Source of the DNA: Archaeoglobus sp965541645 | Lineage (GTDB): Archaea; Halobacteriota; Archaeoglobi; Archaeoglobales; Archaeoglobaceae | Direction: 5' to 3' | Length of the DNA: 64,000 nt | NCBI GenBank assembly: GCA_965541645.1 | Contig: CBEUCM010000004.1 | Location: 4,484 to 68,483 of the forward strand | Part shown: in pieces, positions 1 through 8,113 of the stretch | Position numbering within the stretch: position 1 is the first letter of the stretch | Layout of the letters: each line of letters begins with the position of its first letter | Program-made: the position numbers and the translations under genes | The notes under the pieces: model-generated | The model's input: only the letters and a program-made list of their open reading frames with translations | Databases searched by the model: none | Told to the model about the DNA's origin: nothing

Positions 1-138
1 GAACATTACGAAGTCGGGCAGCATTTCCAATGGTACGAAGGCGAACTCCCTGTTTCTGAATCTCCGGGGCATCTTCAGCCTGCACTTGGAGTAGTACTCC
101 TCAAACTTCTTTTGCAGGTACAGCTTACTCAGGTCCAT
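1..138 (-). CDS. priS: DNA primase small subunit, N-terminal fragment
   Basis: Only the first 46 codons are present; the gene runs off the left edge. The visible residues start MDLSKLYLQ, continue through a YYS stretch and a P-R-R-F segment, and reach REFAF and LEMLPDFVMF. This resembles the archaeal/eukaryotic primase small subunit N-terminus, where a YY segment is followed by REFGF and a conserved M-x-R/D-x-x-F region. PriS is the catalytic RNA/DNA primase subunit and works with PriL. It is last in a reverse-strand run in which all three genes overlap (UPF0146, YjbQ-like, priS). The identification rests on a short segment, so it is moderate. Confidence 0.6.
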   Translation of the reverse strand, partial: MDLSKLYLQKKFEEYYSKCRLKMPRRFRNREFAFVPLEMLPDFVMF

Positions 139-562
139 ACCACGACCTTAGAATTTGTAGAACAACCCTTCTGGTCCTTTTTCTGGTATCAAAGTTCACG
201 ACAACTATCTGCTGCCATCTTCCGAGGAGGAGCTTCCCCTTCTGGAAGGGTACGATTATCGAGGGACCGACAATCGAGGCTTTGACATGCCCAGATCCGT
301 TGTCATCTCCCCACGTTTTATGGTGCTCGTAGTGGTCGTCGTAGGGGGCAATTCTCTCCATTATTCGTGGAAAGTCCTTTTTCAAGCCCGGTTCGTACTC
401 GATTGTGGTTATAGCACCAGTTGATCCGATGTTGAAGACCAACACGGCCCCCTCATCCATTCCGCTCTCCCTCACAAATTCCCTCACAAACTCCTCAACC
501 TCTGCGGTAATGTCGGCCATATCCCCGAACCCGTCAAGCTCAACCTCAATGAACCTAATCAT
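125..562 (-). CDS. YjbQ family protein (UPF0047)
   Basis: This 145-residue protein is of typical length for the YjbQ/UPF0047 family. Landmarks are WGDDNGSGH near the middle, followed by a G-P-S-x-x-V-P block and LLGRWQQ near the C-terminus, all in the usual family order. Members have been reported to carry weak thiamin-phosphate-synthase-like activity, but the cellular role is unsettled. I chose the ATG at 562 because GGAGGTG lies just upstream; a longer reading frame starts at 631 without this support. It overlaps UPF0146 upstream by 8 bp and priS downstream by 14 bp, which implies co-translation. Confidence 0.85.
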   Translation of the reverse strand: MIRFIEVELDGFGDMADITAEVEEFVREFVRESGMDEGAVLVFNIGSTGAITTIEYEPGLKKDFPRIMERIAPYDDHYEHHKTWGDDNGSGHVKASIVGPSIIVPFQKGKLLLGRWQQIVVVNFDTRKRTRRVVLQILRSWYGPE

Positions 563-932
563 CCTCGCACCTCCACATGTAGAATGAAAGTCCCCTGTGG
601 TTAATGAGCTTTCCATTGGGGTGATCTCCATAGAGGGGCTTTATAATGCAGTCAGCACCAACCCTTCTTGCCGTGGAAATTATTGCGTTGAAGATTTCTG
701 GAGGTGGTCTGAGGGAGTATATGAGTTCTGCCCCCTCGTAGATCTTCAGATTTGGTTTTTGTATGTCATCAACAAAGAAATCGACCTTAACATTCCTCTC
801 GACAACGTCGGTTGCCACAACTCTTAGCCCGTTTTCAGCGAGAAACTCTGCAAGCTTGGTATAGTTACCAATACCCACTTCTACGACCTTTCCTGAGTAG
901 TTTTTCAGAATGAATTCTGCCAGCCTCAGCAT
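555..932 (-). CDS. UPF0146 family protein
   Basis: A 125-residue archaeal protein with a Rossmann/methyltransferase-like start (KVVEVGIGNY, residues 15-24) and a second strand ending ATDV. The central IYSLRPPPE segment is the signature I recognise for UPF0146. The fold looks like a shortened SAM-dependent methyltransferase, but no catalytic activity is established. It is first in the reverse-strand run leading to priS, and its start is separated from the divergent acetyltransferase gene by only 36 bp. Confidence 0.8.
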   Translation of the reverse strand: MLRLAEFILKNYSGKVVEVGIGNYTKLAEFLAENGLRVVATDVVERNVKVDFFVDDIQKPNLKIYEGAELIYSLRPPPEIFNAIISTARRVGADCIIKPLYGDHPNGKLINHRGLSFYMWRCEDD

Positions 933-935
933 GAA

Positions 936-948
936 TGATTTATATATC
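936..948 (+). promoter_or_regulatory. TATA box for the RimI-like gene
   Basis: The run TTTATATAT lies about 25 bases before the GTG at 969. This is the usual archaeal distance for a leaderless transcript. The spacer also has to hold the promoter of the divergent gene starting at 932. Confidence 0.5.
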
Positions 949-968
949 TGCGAGTACAGTTAAAATTT

Positions 969-1418
969 GTGCAGAGTGTAGTGATCAGGGAGTACAGTGT
1001 AAGGGATTTCAGGGAGATTCTTGAGATAGAGCAGGAGGCCTTCTCCCCACGAAATCCGGCTTATGACATTTACATCTACCTGACCTATGGCAGCGACTTC
1101 CTTATCGCAGACGCTGGGGGTAAGATTGCCGGGTACATCGTGACGATGGATGTTGATATTGAAACGGGGAAGATCATAGCCTTTGCCGTGCGGAAGCAGT
1201 TCAGGGGTATGGGAATAGGCAAGATTCTGCTCAAAAATGCAATTGAGAGGCTGGAAGGGAGGGGAAAAAAGAAGATAACGCTGGAAGTGCGGGCTTCAAA
1301 CGAGACCGCTCAGAACCTGTATAAAAAATTTGGATTTGAAATCGTTGACATCATTCCGGGTTACTACAGTGACGGTGAGGACGCCTATCTCATGGTTCGC
1401 ACAGCTCAGGAACAATAG
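969..1418 (+). CDS. rimI: GNAT acetyltransferase, RimI-like
   Basis: A 149-residue single-domain GNAT protein. The acetyl-CoA pyrophosphate loop is R-x-x-G-x-G (RGMGIGK, near residues 79-85), followed by the E-V-R-A-S-N-E-T-A strand-helix and LYKKFGF typical of RimI/Ard1 N-terminal acetyltransferases. These acetylate protein N-termini. The GTG at 969 fits a leaderless start; a second in-frame GTG at 981 would remove four residues. The 3' end overlaps the convergent UPF0058 gene by 29 bp. Confidence 0.8.
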   Translation: MQSVVIREYSVRDFREILEIEQEAFSPRNPAYDIYIYLTYGSDFLIADAGGKIAGYIVTMDVDIETGKIIAFAVRKQFRGMGIGKILLKNAIERLEGRGKKKITLEVRASNETAQNLYKKFGFEIVDIIPGYYSDGEDAYLMVRTAQEQ

Positions 1419-1671
1419 ACTCTATCACTATTCTGAGATTCTCGTTTTCCACGAGATCATCGGGGCTGCGCTCCCTAAAGATCTCAGAGATACCTCTACA
1501 CAGCAGGAGAATTGCCTTTTTGTGGTCCGACTTGCTTCTATGGATATGCACGGGCTGAATGCCGAGGTCGTCATAGCTTTTAAAATGGCCGTTTGCAATG
1601 CCTGCGTTCTCGAAAAGCTTTTTAATGTGGAACAGGGTCATGTGCAAGAGCACGATTTCTTCTTTGTGCAT
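1390..1671 (-). CDS. UPF0058 family protein
   Basis: A 93-residue protein beginning MHKEEIVLLHMTLFHIKKLFE, which matches the UPF0058 pattern of a small helical archaeal protein with an early His/Glu-rich helix. Its function is unknown. GGGAGTGATG lies six bases before the ATG, and a TTTTTAAAT box sits about 35-45 bp upstream. It overlaps the 3' end of the convergent acetyltransferase gene. Confidence 0.8.
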   Translation of the reverse strand: MHKEEIVLLHMTLFHIKKLFENAGIANGHFKSYDDLGIQPVHIHRSKSDHKKAILLLCRGISEIFRERSPDDLVENENLRIVIESIVPELCEP

Positions 1672-1785
1672 GGGACATCACTCCCTGCAGCATGTACGCA
1701 AAACCATTTAAAAAGTTTTCTGGAGCGAGAATGTTGTTAGCAAAGTTTTTATAATGTTTTATTTTTTGAGATCTGGACGGAAAAA

Positions 1786-1811
1786 ATTTATTCAAAAAAT
1801 TTGAAATAAAT
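1786..1811 (-). terminator. AT-rich inverted repeat after the SAMP-like gene
   Basis: ATTTATT and AATAAAT arms flank an A/T core and directly touch the stop codon of the MoaD-like gene. On the reverse strand the run continues into several T tracts. This fits an archaeal T-rich terminator, although the repeat is simple enough to arise by composition. Confidence 0.35.
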
Positions 1812-2011
1812 CATCCGCCAGATATTACCCTTATGACCTTCACTTCTCCGTCCTCGGCGACATCATCAACAGGCACAGGCGTGCCGTTTCTAACAATTAC
1901 GACAGTCTCAGGGTTGATTCCCAGAGACTCCAGGATATCGGAATACTTTCTCCCCTCTGGCCGTACAACCTCCTCCTTTCTGTCAAATCCAACAAAGACC
2001 ATCCTCAGCAT
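1811..2011 (-). CDS. Ubiquitin-like MoaD/ThiS/SAMP family protein
   Basis: A 66-residue beta-grasp protein ending in Ser-Gly-Gly, the di-glycine tail activated by E1-like adenylyltransferases. Such proteins carry sulfur for molybdopterin, thiamine or tRNA thiolation, or are conjugated to proteins as SAMPs. The segment I-V-R-N-G-x-P-V and D-D-V-A-E-D-G-E-V match the family. A matching E1-like gene is present at 48209-48970. Its ATG overlaps the upstream stop as TAATG, so translation is probably coupled. Which of the sulfur-carrier or conjugation roles applies cannot be told from the sequence. Confidence 0.8.
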   Translation of the reverse strand: MLRMVFVGFDRKEEVVRPEGRKYSDILESLGINPETVVIVRNGTPVPVDDVAEDGEVKVIRVISGG

Positions 2012-2169
2012 TATTCTTCAGGCAGGACCTCTCTGGATATCTCTTTTATGCTTCCTCCACCCGTGACATTCTTTATCTCGGCAACCTTCCTTTCAAGCAG
2101 CCTCTCATCCTTGCTGAAAAGCTTTCTTAAACCCTTCTTTCGGTATTTCCTCCAGTTGAAACGTCTCAT
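2011..2169 (-). CDS. Small basic protein coupled to the SAMP-like gene
   Basis: A 52-codon reading frame starting ATG with AGGTGATT seven bases upstream and ending TAATG shared with the SAMP-like start. The product is strongly basic in its first half (RRFNWRKYRKKGLRKLF) and mixed-charge in the second, with an internal GGGS. I do not recognise the family. Support comes from the ribosome binding site, the TAATG coupling and the absence of any alternative gene in the interval. RNA binding would be a guess based on charge alone. Confidence 0.6.
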   Translation of the reverse strand: MRRFNWRKYRKKGLRKLFSKDERLLERKVAEIKNVTGGGSIKEISREVLPEE

Positions 2170-2298
2170 GGAATCACCTAATCTACTATATTAAAGCAGG
2201 ATGTAGAAAAACTTTTTGTTTCGGTTTTGAAAGAGCAATAGGAAACTTTTAAACCAAAACGGCCTTAACATTATTTCCATTTCTAAAAAGTAGAACTC

Positions 2299-2613
2299 TC
2301 AGGTGAAGGGGCTTGCTACCTGACTTTCAGCAATCTCACCAAACACAGGGAGCTTGAAGTACTCGCCCCTGCTTGCCCTTATGATGCAAACTGCCCACAC
2401 GATAAAGCTCAACCCAATGACGATCCTCGAGAGAACGAACCCTCCTGGAACCACGGGCAGGATGATGGACATCGCTGCAATCGTTGAGAAGGTCAAAATA
2501 GACTGGACAGCGTGAAACCTCACGAAAGGGCTGCTGTCGAGCAGTAGGAAGAAGACACCGGAGATGAATCCCAGCGTATAGCACATCGCTCCCCTGATGT
2601 TCTCTCCGAGCAT
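2299..2613 (-). CDS. DUF4870-like small membrane protein
   Basis: A 104-residue protein with three hydrophobic segments (roughly 10-25, 37-60 and 62-80). The pairing GFISGVFFLL followed by FVRFHAVQSI is the signature of the DUF4870/Tic20-like family of small membrane proteins. The function is unknown. A CTTTTAAAC box about 25 bp before the start, inside the end of the neighbouring RecJ-like gene, suggests its own leaderless promoter. Confidence 0.75.
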   Translation of the reverse strand: MLGENIRGAMCYTLGFISGVFFLLLDSSPFVRFHAVQSILTFSTIAAMSIILPVVPGGFVLSRIVIGLSFIVWAVCIIRASRGEYFKLPVFGEIAESQVASPFT

Positions 2614-2635
2614 GGTATAAAATGTTCCCCGCTGT

Positions 2636-4012
2636 TTAAAAGCCTTTGAATTGCTCCCCGATTATGCCATCCAGTATCTGAAGGAACCTCTCCTCCTCTC
2701 CCTTGGGTATTGTCGCTCCTGCCGCAACGCTGTGGCCCCCTCCAACACCACCAACCCTCTCGGCCGCCTTTTTGATGGCCTTGGCCAAGTGCAAACCTTT
2801 TTCCACAAGTCTGTAGTTTGCCCTCGCAGACACCTTTATTCCGTCATCAGTTTGAGCAAAGGCCACTATTGGCTTGGCAGTGTCTCCCTTGTGGAAGCAC
2901 ATACCTGCAACGATCCCAACGATCGTGTCGGGAATGTTGTTCCCAGCATGAAAGTACCTTATGTGCTTTAGCTCTTCAATTCCGTTCTCATCAACGAACC
3001 TTATTCCTTCGGACAGGTTCCTTCTGTGATTCTGAAGCAGTGTTCTTGCCCTCCGCTTCGCATCTTCATCACCTAAGCAAACCCTTAGCCCGACCTCTGC
3101 CTCGCCATACCTGGCAGTGGCATTGAGGAGGGTCGAGAACTCCATTGCATCCCTGAGTTCTGTACCCTCCGGATGCTGCAGCAGCAGGTAGCTATCTCCG
3201 ACAATTCTGAATATGCTTGTGTGTGGTAGGCGGTAGTTCATAGCTGTATCAACAAGGCCAGACACGACCCTTCTTTTCTCATCTAAGGTCAGCTCTATCC
3301 ACCTTTTCCATGGTTCAACATCGATACTGGACAGGAACTCAAGGACTCCCCTCTCGTTGCCGGTTATCCCCGGTATTATCGGGTCAGTGTTGTACTCCAG
3401 CATCTTTGCTACAGGCCTCGTTTGTTTGCCGAAGAATCTTAGGTCTCTCACTACCTTCAAAAATCCACCTTTCATGCCGCTTTTAACGATGACTCTGTTT
3501 ATCCCCACGAGCTTTCCCAATTTTGAATCCTGCAAATCTCCCACCGCTCCAACCACTGCGAGAGGAAGGAGATCATCGTTTCCGTTGGCGTAGTCGCTCA
3601 GACTCTGTCCCTTTCTCAGGAACTTGGCTACAAAGAAGGTGCATCCCGATCCGCTCAGATCTGTCGTACCATCGTATCCGTAATCGTGTGGGTTTAGCTG
3701 CCATCTGTGCCTGCTTTGCGGGAGATGGTGATCCGTTATCGCAAATTCCAGACCATTTAGCATGTCAATCTGCCCGCTGCCAAGGTCTGTGAACCATACA
3801 AAAACGTTCTCATCCTTTATTCTTTCAATTTCCCTTTCATCAAGCTGCTTTACAAACCTTATCCTGTTTTCGATCCCCAGCCTTTCAAGAGCGAGGTGGG
3901 CAATTGTCCCCGATGTTATTCCGTCAGCATCTATATGGGTGACGATCAGAACCTCGTCCTGTGCAGCTATCCTCGAAGCAATTGAGATCGCCCGCCTTTT
4001 GAACTCTTCCAC
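2636..4012 (-). CDS. Archaeal RecJ-like DHH exonuclease
   Basis: A 458-residue DHH/DHHA1 phosphoesterase. Motifs: H-I-D-A-D-G at residues 26-31 (motif I), T-D-L-G-S-G at 75-80 (motif II), D-H-H at 94-96 (motif III), and G-G-G-H-S near 424-428 in the C-terminal DHHA1 domain. Archaeal members are single-strand DNA exonucleases; some (GAN) bind GINS and Cdc45-like helicase components. A full metal-binding set is present. The start is GTG at 4012, divergent from nep1, and the 50-bp spacer contains a shared AT-rich promoter. Confidence 0.85.
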   Translation of the reverse strand: MEEFKRRAISIASRIAAQDEVLIVTHIDADGITSGTIAHLALERLGIENRIRFVKQLDEREIERIKDENVFVWFTDLGSGQIDMLNGLEFAITDHHLPQSRHRWQLNPHDYGYDGTTDLSGSGCTFFVAKFLRKGQSLSDYANGNDDLLPLAVVGAVGDLQDSKLGKLVGINRVIVKSGMKGGFLKVVRDLRFFGKQTRPVAKMLEYNTDPIIPGITGNERGVLEFLSSIDVEPWKRWIELTLDEKRRVVSGLVDTAMNYRLPHTSIFRIVGDSYLLLQHPEGTELRDAMEFSTLLNATARYGEAEVGLRVCLGDEDAKRRARTLLQNHRRNLSEGIRFVDENGIEELKHIRYFHAGNNIPDTIVGIVAGMCFHKGDTAKPIVAFAQTDDGIKVSARANYRLVEKGLHLAKAIKKAAERVGGVGGGHSVAAGATIPKGEEERFLQILDGIIGEQFKGF

Positions 4013-4062
4013 GCTGAAAAGTTGGGAGAAAAAGACTTAAACTTTTTTGCTCAATTTCCTGT

Positions 4063-4719
4063 GTGAGAAGTGCAGTGGTCTTCTTGGAGGCATCAATCGA
4101 GCCCATTCCACGCAGTATATGGCGACATCCGTCGGTGATTGCAGATGCCAGGAGACGGGGTAAAAAACCATCAGAAATTCTGCTTGACGATTCAAAGCAC
4201 CACTCTGCAATGAAAAACCTTGAGCACAGGGAAAAGAGGGGCAGACCGGATATAGTGCATCAGTGCCTCCTTCTCCTGCTCGACTCTGAAATTGAGGTGG
4301 ATGTGTTTGTCCACACCATAAGGGGAGATGTAATCTGGATAAACCCTGAAACGCGATTGCCGAGAAATCTAAACCGTTTCGTAGGTTTAATGGAGGATCT
4401 GCTCGTCAGGAAAAGAATAGTGGCTGATGAAGTTACTCTCCTTGAGATTACCGATTTGAAGCTTGAGGACGTGGTTTCTGGAAAGAGAGTGCTGCTTTTA
4501 AAGGAGGGTGAAAAGAGGGAAGAATTGGGGGAACTGCTTTCCGATGACACCGCCATTTGCATTGGTGCCTTCCCGCATGGTGACTTCTTCCCCAGCACAT
4601 TAAAAGCTCTTGAGCCGTACATAACTGTGAGCTTCGGTCCCAAGCCCTACACGAGCCTTTACGTCACGGCGAGGGTGATATGTGAGTATGAGAGAGTTCG
4701 ACTTGCTCAGGATTGTTGA
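4063..4719 (+). CDS. nep1: 16S rRNA pseudouridine N1-methyltransferase Nep1
   Basis: A 218-residue SPOUT-class protein. Family markers in order are R-G-K-K-P (32-36), L-D-D-S-K-H-H-S-A-M (41-50), K-R-G-R-P-D-I-V-H (58-66) and a C-terminal knot region with SFGPKPYTSLYV. Nep1/Emg1 methylates N1 of a pseudouridine in helix 35 of small-subunit rRNA during ribosome assembly. The GTG start at 4063 lies about 25 bp after an ACTTAAACTT box, giving a leaderless start. Its 3' end overlaps thiL by about 30 bp. Confidence 0.9.
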   Translation: MRSAVVFLEASIEPIPRSIWRHPSVIADARRRGKKPSEILLDDSKHHSAMKNLEHREKRGRPDIVHQCLLLLLDSEIEVDVFVHTIRGDVIWINPETRLPRNLNRFVGLMEDLLVRKRIVADEVTLLEITDLKLEDVVSGKRVLLLKEGEKREELGELLSDDTAICIGAFPHGDFFPSTLKALEPYITVSFGPKPYTSLYVTARVICEYERVRLAQDC

Positions 4720-5572
4720 GGAACTGCTTGGAAATGAGGACGTTCCCGTCCCGGCAGGCCTTCACGATGCAGCCTATGTAAAGGTGGGTGGAAAGCTGCT
4801 TGTGCTGACGTGCGATACTGTGAATGAGAAAAGCGATTTCCCCCCCTTCATGGAGGCAGAGGAAATGGGGCACATGGCCCTTGCCGTAACGCTGTCAGAC
4901 ATAGCTGCGTGTGGAGCAAAACCCCTCTTCTTCTTGAGTTCCATATCGATGAGGCATGCTGATGACGAGCTTTTGAAGCGCATTCTTCATGGAATGAAAG
5001 TGCTTGCAGAGAAGTATGGCGTGAAGATCGTTGGGGGAGATATAGATTTCTCTGAGCTGTTGACAATTGCCGGATTTGCTGTGGGAGAGGCTGAGAGAGT
5101 AATCACACGGAGCGAAGCAAAGCCGGGGCAGAGTGTCTATGTAACCGATCTGCCCGGGAAGGCCCAGCTCTGCTTGGACATGCTGAATGAAGGTGCTGAC
5201 AGGAGTGATCTTCCCTACGCTGACAGTCTTTACACCCCTGAGCCAAAAATACGGGAGGGGATGAGGATATGCAAATATGCAACGGCAATGACAGACATAA
5301 GCGATAGCCTTGCCATCTCTGCACATCTCCTTGCGAGGGCGAGCGGGGTTAGGATAGTTCTGGACAGCATTAACCTCGACCACCTTGCCGATTACACCGA
5401 TAGAGCGCTGGACCTGTTCCTTTATGGGGGAGGGGACTTCGAGCTTCTCTTTACGGCTGATGGAAGTGATGACGGAATCAGGGTCGGCAGGGTTGAGGAG
5501 GGAAGCGGTGTTTTTGCTGAGGTGGGGGGCAGGCTTTTGAGCGTGGAGTTCAGGGGGTACTCTCACTTTTAA
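4688..5572 (+). CDS. thiL: Thiamine-monophosphate kinase
   Basis: A 294-residue protein of the PurM/ThiL fold. It phosphorylates thiamine monophosphate to the cofactor diphosphate. Markers are the N-terminal H-D-A-A metal segment (the usual family form is G-D-D-A-A), a D-T-V segment, A-V-T-L-S-D-I-A-A-C-G-A, and a C-terminal G-G-G-D-F-E-L-L-F-T loop. The HDAA variation at the first metal site is slightly unusual. ATG 4688 is preferred for its spacing from GAGGGTGAT; a GTG at 4682 would add two residues. It overlaps nep1. Confidence 0.85.
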   Translation: MREFDLLRIVEELLGNEDVPVPAGLHDAAYVKVGGKLLVLTCDTVNEKSDFPPFMEAEEMGHMALAVTLSDIAACGAKPLFFLSSISMRHADDELLKRILHGMKVLAEKYGVKIVGGDIDFSELLTIAGFAVGEAERVITRSEAKPGQSVYVTDLPGKAQLCLDMLNEGADRSDLPYADSLYTPEPKIREGMRICKYATAMTDISDSLAISAHLLARASGVRIVLDSINLDHLADYTDRALDLFLYGGGDFELLFTADGSDDGIRVGRVEEGSGVFAEVGGRLLSVEFRGYSHF

Positions 5573-5611
5573 CCATGCTATTACAAACCACAAACTTTAA
5601 GTCTGGTTGAC

Positions 5612-5625
5612 CGAACAATTGTTCG
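5612..5625. promoter_or_regulatory. Perfect 14-bp palindrome at the nadA start
   Basis: CGAACAATTGTTCG reads the same on both strands and directly abuts the nadA ATG at 5626. A TATA-like AACTTTAAGT at 5593-5602 places the transcription start at about 5622-5626, so a protein bound here would block initiation. This is the typical geometry of an archaeal repressor operator. The regulator is not identified in this window. Confidence 0.55.
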
Positions 5626-6522
5626 ATGGACCTGCTGGAGAGGGTTGCGGAGCTGAAGGAGGAGAAGAATGCTGTAATTCTTGCACACAACTATCAGCTC
5701 CTGGAAATTCAGGAAGTTGCGGATCACATTGGAGATAGTCTTGAACTTGCCAGGACTGCGATGAAGTGTAAAGCGGAAATTATAGTGTTTGCGGGCGTTG
5801 ATTTCATGGCGGAAACAGCCGCAATCCTCAACCCCGACAAGAAGGTCATTGTTCCCTGCAGAGATGCAGAGTGTCCGATGGCAAGGCAGCTTCCTGCAGA
5901 GATGGTCAGGATGGCCAAGCAGAAATACCACGCTCCCTTTGTAATGTACGTAAACAGCTATGCTGAAGCGAAGGCTGAGGCTGATATCTGCTGCACCTCT
6001 GCCACCGCTGCCAGGGTTGTGGAGAAGCTGGACTCCGAAACCGTGCTTCTTGGCCCTGATGCCAACCTTGCGTGGCATGCAGCTGAGCGCACCGGGAAGA
6101 GGGTTGTGGCTGTGCCGCATGACGGTTATTGCTACGTCCACAAAGCTTTCAGTGCCGGGGATATTGCTAATGCCAGAAGGAAATGGCCAGATGCCGAGAT
6201 AATGGTCCATCCGGAATGCAATCCAGATGTGCAGAAAGCAGCGGATTTTGTTGGATCTACATCTCAAATGTATGAGCGTGCAAGGAAAACGGATGCCGAT
6301 GTCGTAGTTGTTGGGACTGAGATCGGCCTTATCGAGAGGATGCGCAGGGAGATAGACGGAAAGGAGTTCTACCCCCTCAGAGAGGTCGTTTGCAGGGACA
6401 TGAAGAAGAACACACTCGAAAGACTGTTTAACGCTTTGCTGAATGAGACAAACGTTGTGAATGTTGAAAAGGAGATTGCAGGGAGGGCTGAGAAAGCTAT
6501 AAGGAGGATGGTGGAGCTATGA
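5626..6522 (+). CDS. nadA: Quinolinate synthase A
   Basis: A 298-residue NadA. It condenses iminoaspartate with dihydroxyacetone phosphate to form quinolinate and carries one [4Fe-4S] cluster. The A-H-N-Y-Q motif is at residues 20-24. Candidate cluster cysteines occur in V-P-C-R-D-A-E-C-P, D-I-C-C-T-S and V-H-P-E-C-N-P-D. It is first in the operon nadA-nadX-nadC, each gene overlapping the next by about four bases. Confidence 0.95.
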   Translation: MDLLERVAELKEEKNAVILAHNYQLLEIQEVADHIGDSLELARTAMKCKAEIIVFAGVDFMAETAAILNPDKKVIVPCRDAECPMARQLPAEMVRMAKQKYHAPFVMYVNSYAEAKAEADICCTSATAARVVEKLDSETVLLGPDANLAWHAAERTGKRVVAVPHDGYCYVHKAFSAGDIANARRKWPDAEIMVHPECNPDVQKAADFVGSTSQMYERARKTDADVVVVGTEIGLIERMRREIDGKEFYPLREVVCRDMKKNTLERLFNALLNETNVVNVEKEIAGRAEKAIRRMVEL

Positions 6523-7259
6523 TCGGGATAATAGGATGTGGCAGTATTGGTAAAGCTGTGGCATCATCGTTTGAAAACGTAATTGTCTTCGATGCTGACT
6601 GCAGAAAGGCCCTGGAGGTGGCAAAGGTGTGCAATGCAATTGCAGCCAAGTCCTTTGATGATTTGATGCAGCACAATCCAGAAATCGTGCTTGAGGCAGC
6701 TTCACAGGAAGCCGTGAGGATGTATGCAGAAAAAGTGCTGGAAAAGGCAGATATGGTTGTGATGTCCGTCGGAGCCTTTGCAGATCCTCATTTCTTTCGC
6801 AGGGTTGTTGATGTGGCGAGGAAAAACTCAAAGCGCCTTGTAATTCCTTCGGGAGCGATAGCCGGGATAGACGCAATAAAGGCGGTGGCTGAGCACGTTG
6901 AAGAGGTTGTGCTGACAACAAGAAAGAATCCACGAAGCCTTGGTGTTGAGGCTGACAGAGAGAGGGTTGTCTTTGAGGGTAATGTCATGGAGGCTGTAAA
7001 ACTTTACCCGAAGAACATCAACGTCGCATGCACTCTCGCTCTTGCTGCAGGATTTGAGAAGGTGAGAGTTAGAATCATTGCCGATCCTTCTGTCACTGAG
7101 AACATCCACCAGATTGCTGCCAGAGGTGAGTTCGGAGAGCTTAAAATTGAGATCAAAAATAGACCAATGCCTAACAATCCAAAAACGAGCTACCTTGCAA
7201 CTCTCTCTGCTGTTAAAGCTTTGAGAGATCTTAGGGGGAAGGTGGTGATTGGGACTTGA
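6519..7259 (+). CDS. nadX: L-aspartate dehydrogenase
   Basis: A 246-residue NAD(P)-dependent enzyme with an N-terminal Rossmann motif (G-I-I-G-C-G-S-I-G). It oxidises aspartate to iminoaspartate, replacing the oxygen-dependent NadB, which suits an anaerobe. The A-S-Q-E-A-V, S-V-G-A-F and I-P-S-G-A-I-A-G-I-D segments are conserved in the family. The start overlaps the nadA stop as ATGA. The product is the direct substrate of NadA. Confidence 0.93.
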   Translation: MIGIIGCGSIGKAVASSFENVIVFDADCRKALEVAKVCNAIAAKSFDDLMQHNPEIVLEAASQEAVRMYAEKVLEKADMVVMSVGAFADPHFFRRVVDVARKNSKRLVIPSGAIAGIDAIKAVAEHVEEVVLTTRKNPRSLGVEADRERVVFEGNVMEAVKLYPKNINVACTLALAAGFEKVRVRIIADPSVTENIHQIAARGEFGELKIEIKNRPMPNNPKTSYLATLSAVKALRDLRGKVVIGT

Positions 7260-8113
7260 ACTTTCCACGCTTTCTGATCGAGGAGAAGCTGAAGGAGTTC
7301 CTCAGGGAGGATCTGGCCTTCGGAGATATCACGCCCTCTCCGGATGTTGATGTCGTTGCGGAGATCGTATGCAAGAGCAGTGGCGTTGTTGCAGGAATTG
7401 AGGTTGTGAAGGTGCTGTTTGAGATCCTCAACGTGCGTGTGAAAGAAATAGTAAGAGATGGGCAGAAAGTGAAAGAGGGGGAGGTTGTGGCGATTCTGGA
7501 AGGGAGAGCTAAGGACGTGCTCGCTGGAGAGAGGACGGCTTTAAACATTCTTGAAAGGATGAGCGGTATAGCCACAGCAACAAGGGAGATGGTTGAGGTT
7601 GCCGGCATCAGGGTGGCAGCAACGAGAAAGACAACCCCCGGGTTCAGGATCTTTGAGAAGATGGCCGTTGCAGTAGGTGGTGGAGACACCCATCGCCTTG
7701 CTCTGGGCGATGCTGTTTTGGTTAAGGACAACCACATTGCCGTGATGGGCATAGAGAAAGCTGTTAAGGCTGCAAAAAGGGCGAGCTTCACAAAGAAGGT
7801 GGAGGTTGAGGTTAGCAGCGCTGAAGACGCCGTGAAGGCTGTAAAGTGTGGGGCAGACATAGTGATGTTCGACAACATGAGCCCGCAGGACGTTGCGGAG
7901 GCCGTAAAAATGCTGGAGAGATTGGGCTTGAGAGATAGGGTTGTGCTTGAAGCCTCTGGTGGAATCACTCCTGAAAACGCTCGCAGATTTGCATCAACGG
8001 GTGTAGATGTTATTTCAAGCGGTTACATCACCCACTCTGCAAAACCACTGGACTTCAGCCTTCGCATCAGAAGATCTCCGCCTCCTCATAGACCACAATC
8101 CCATTCTCAGTGA
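7256..8113 (+). CDS. nadC: Nicotinate-nucleotide pyrophosphorylase
   Basis: A 285-residue quinolinate phosphoribosyltransferase, the last step of the operon's pathway. Markers are E-D-L-A-F-G-D-I-T near the N-terminus, G-E-R-T-A-L-N, A-A-T-R-K-T-T-P-G-F, K-D-N-H and the final SSGYITHS-to-LDFSLRI segment. The start is TTG overlapping the nadX stop (TTGA). The last dozen or so residues (PPPHRPQSHSQ) extend past the family's normal end and are read through the 3' end of the convergent KaiC-like gene, a 47-bp overlap. Confidence 0.93.
   Translation: MNFPRFLIEEKLKEFLREDLAFGDITPSPDVDVVAEIVCKSSGVVAGIEVVKVLFEILNVRVKEIVRDGQKVKEGEVVAILEGRAKDVLAGERTALNILERMSGIATATREMVEVAGIRVAATRKTTPGFRIFEKMAVAVGGGDTHRLALGDAVLVKDNHIAVMGIEKAVKAAKRASFTKKVEVEVSSAEDAVKAVKCGADIVMFDNMSPQDVAEAVKMLERLGLRDRVVLEASGGITPENARRFASTGVDVISSGYITHSAKPLDFSLRIRRSPPPHRPQSHSQ

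Noticed and set aside
1330..1740. Forward frame of 136 codons after the RimI-like gene.
   Set aside because: It is the shadow of the reverse-strand UPF0058 gene, which has a family match and a ribosome binding site.
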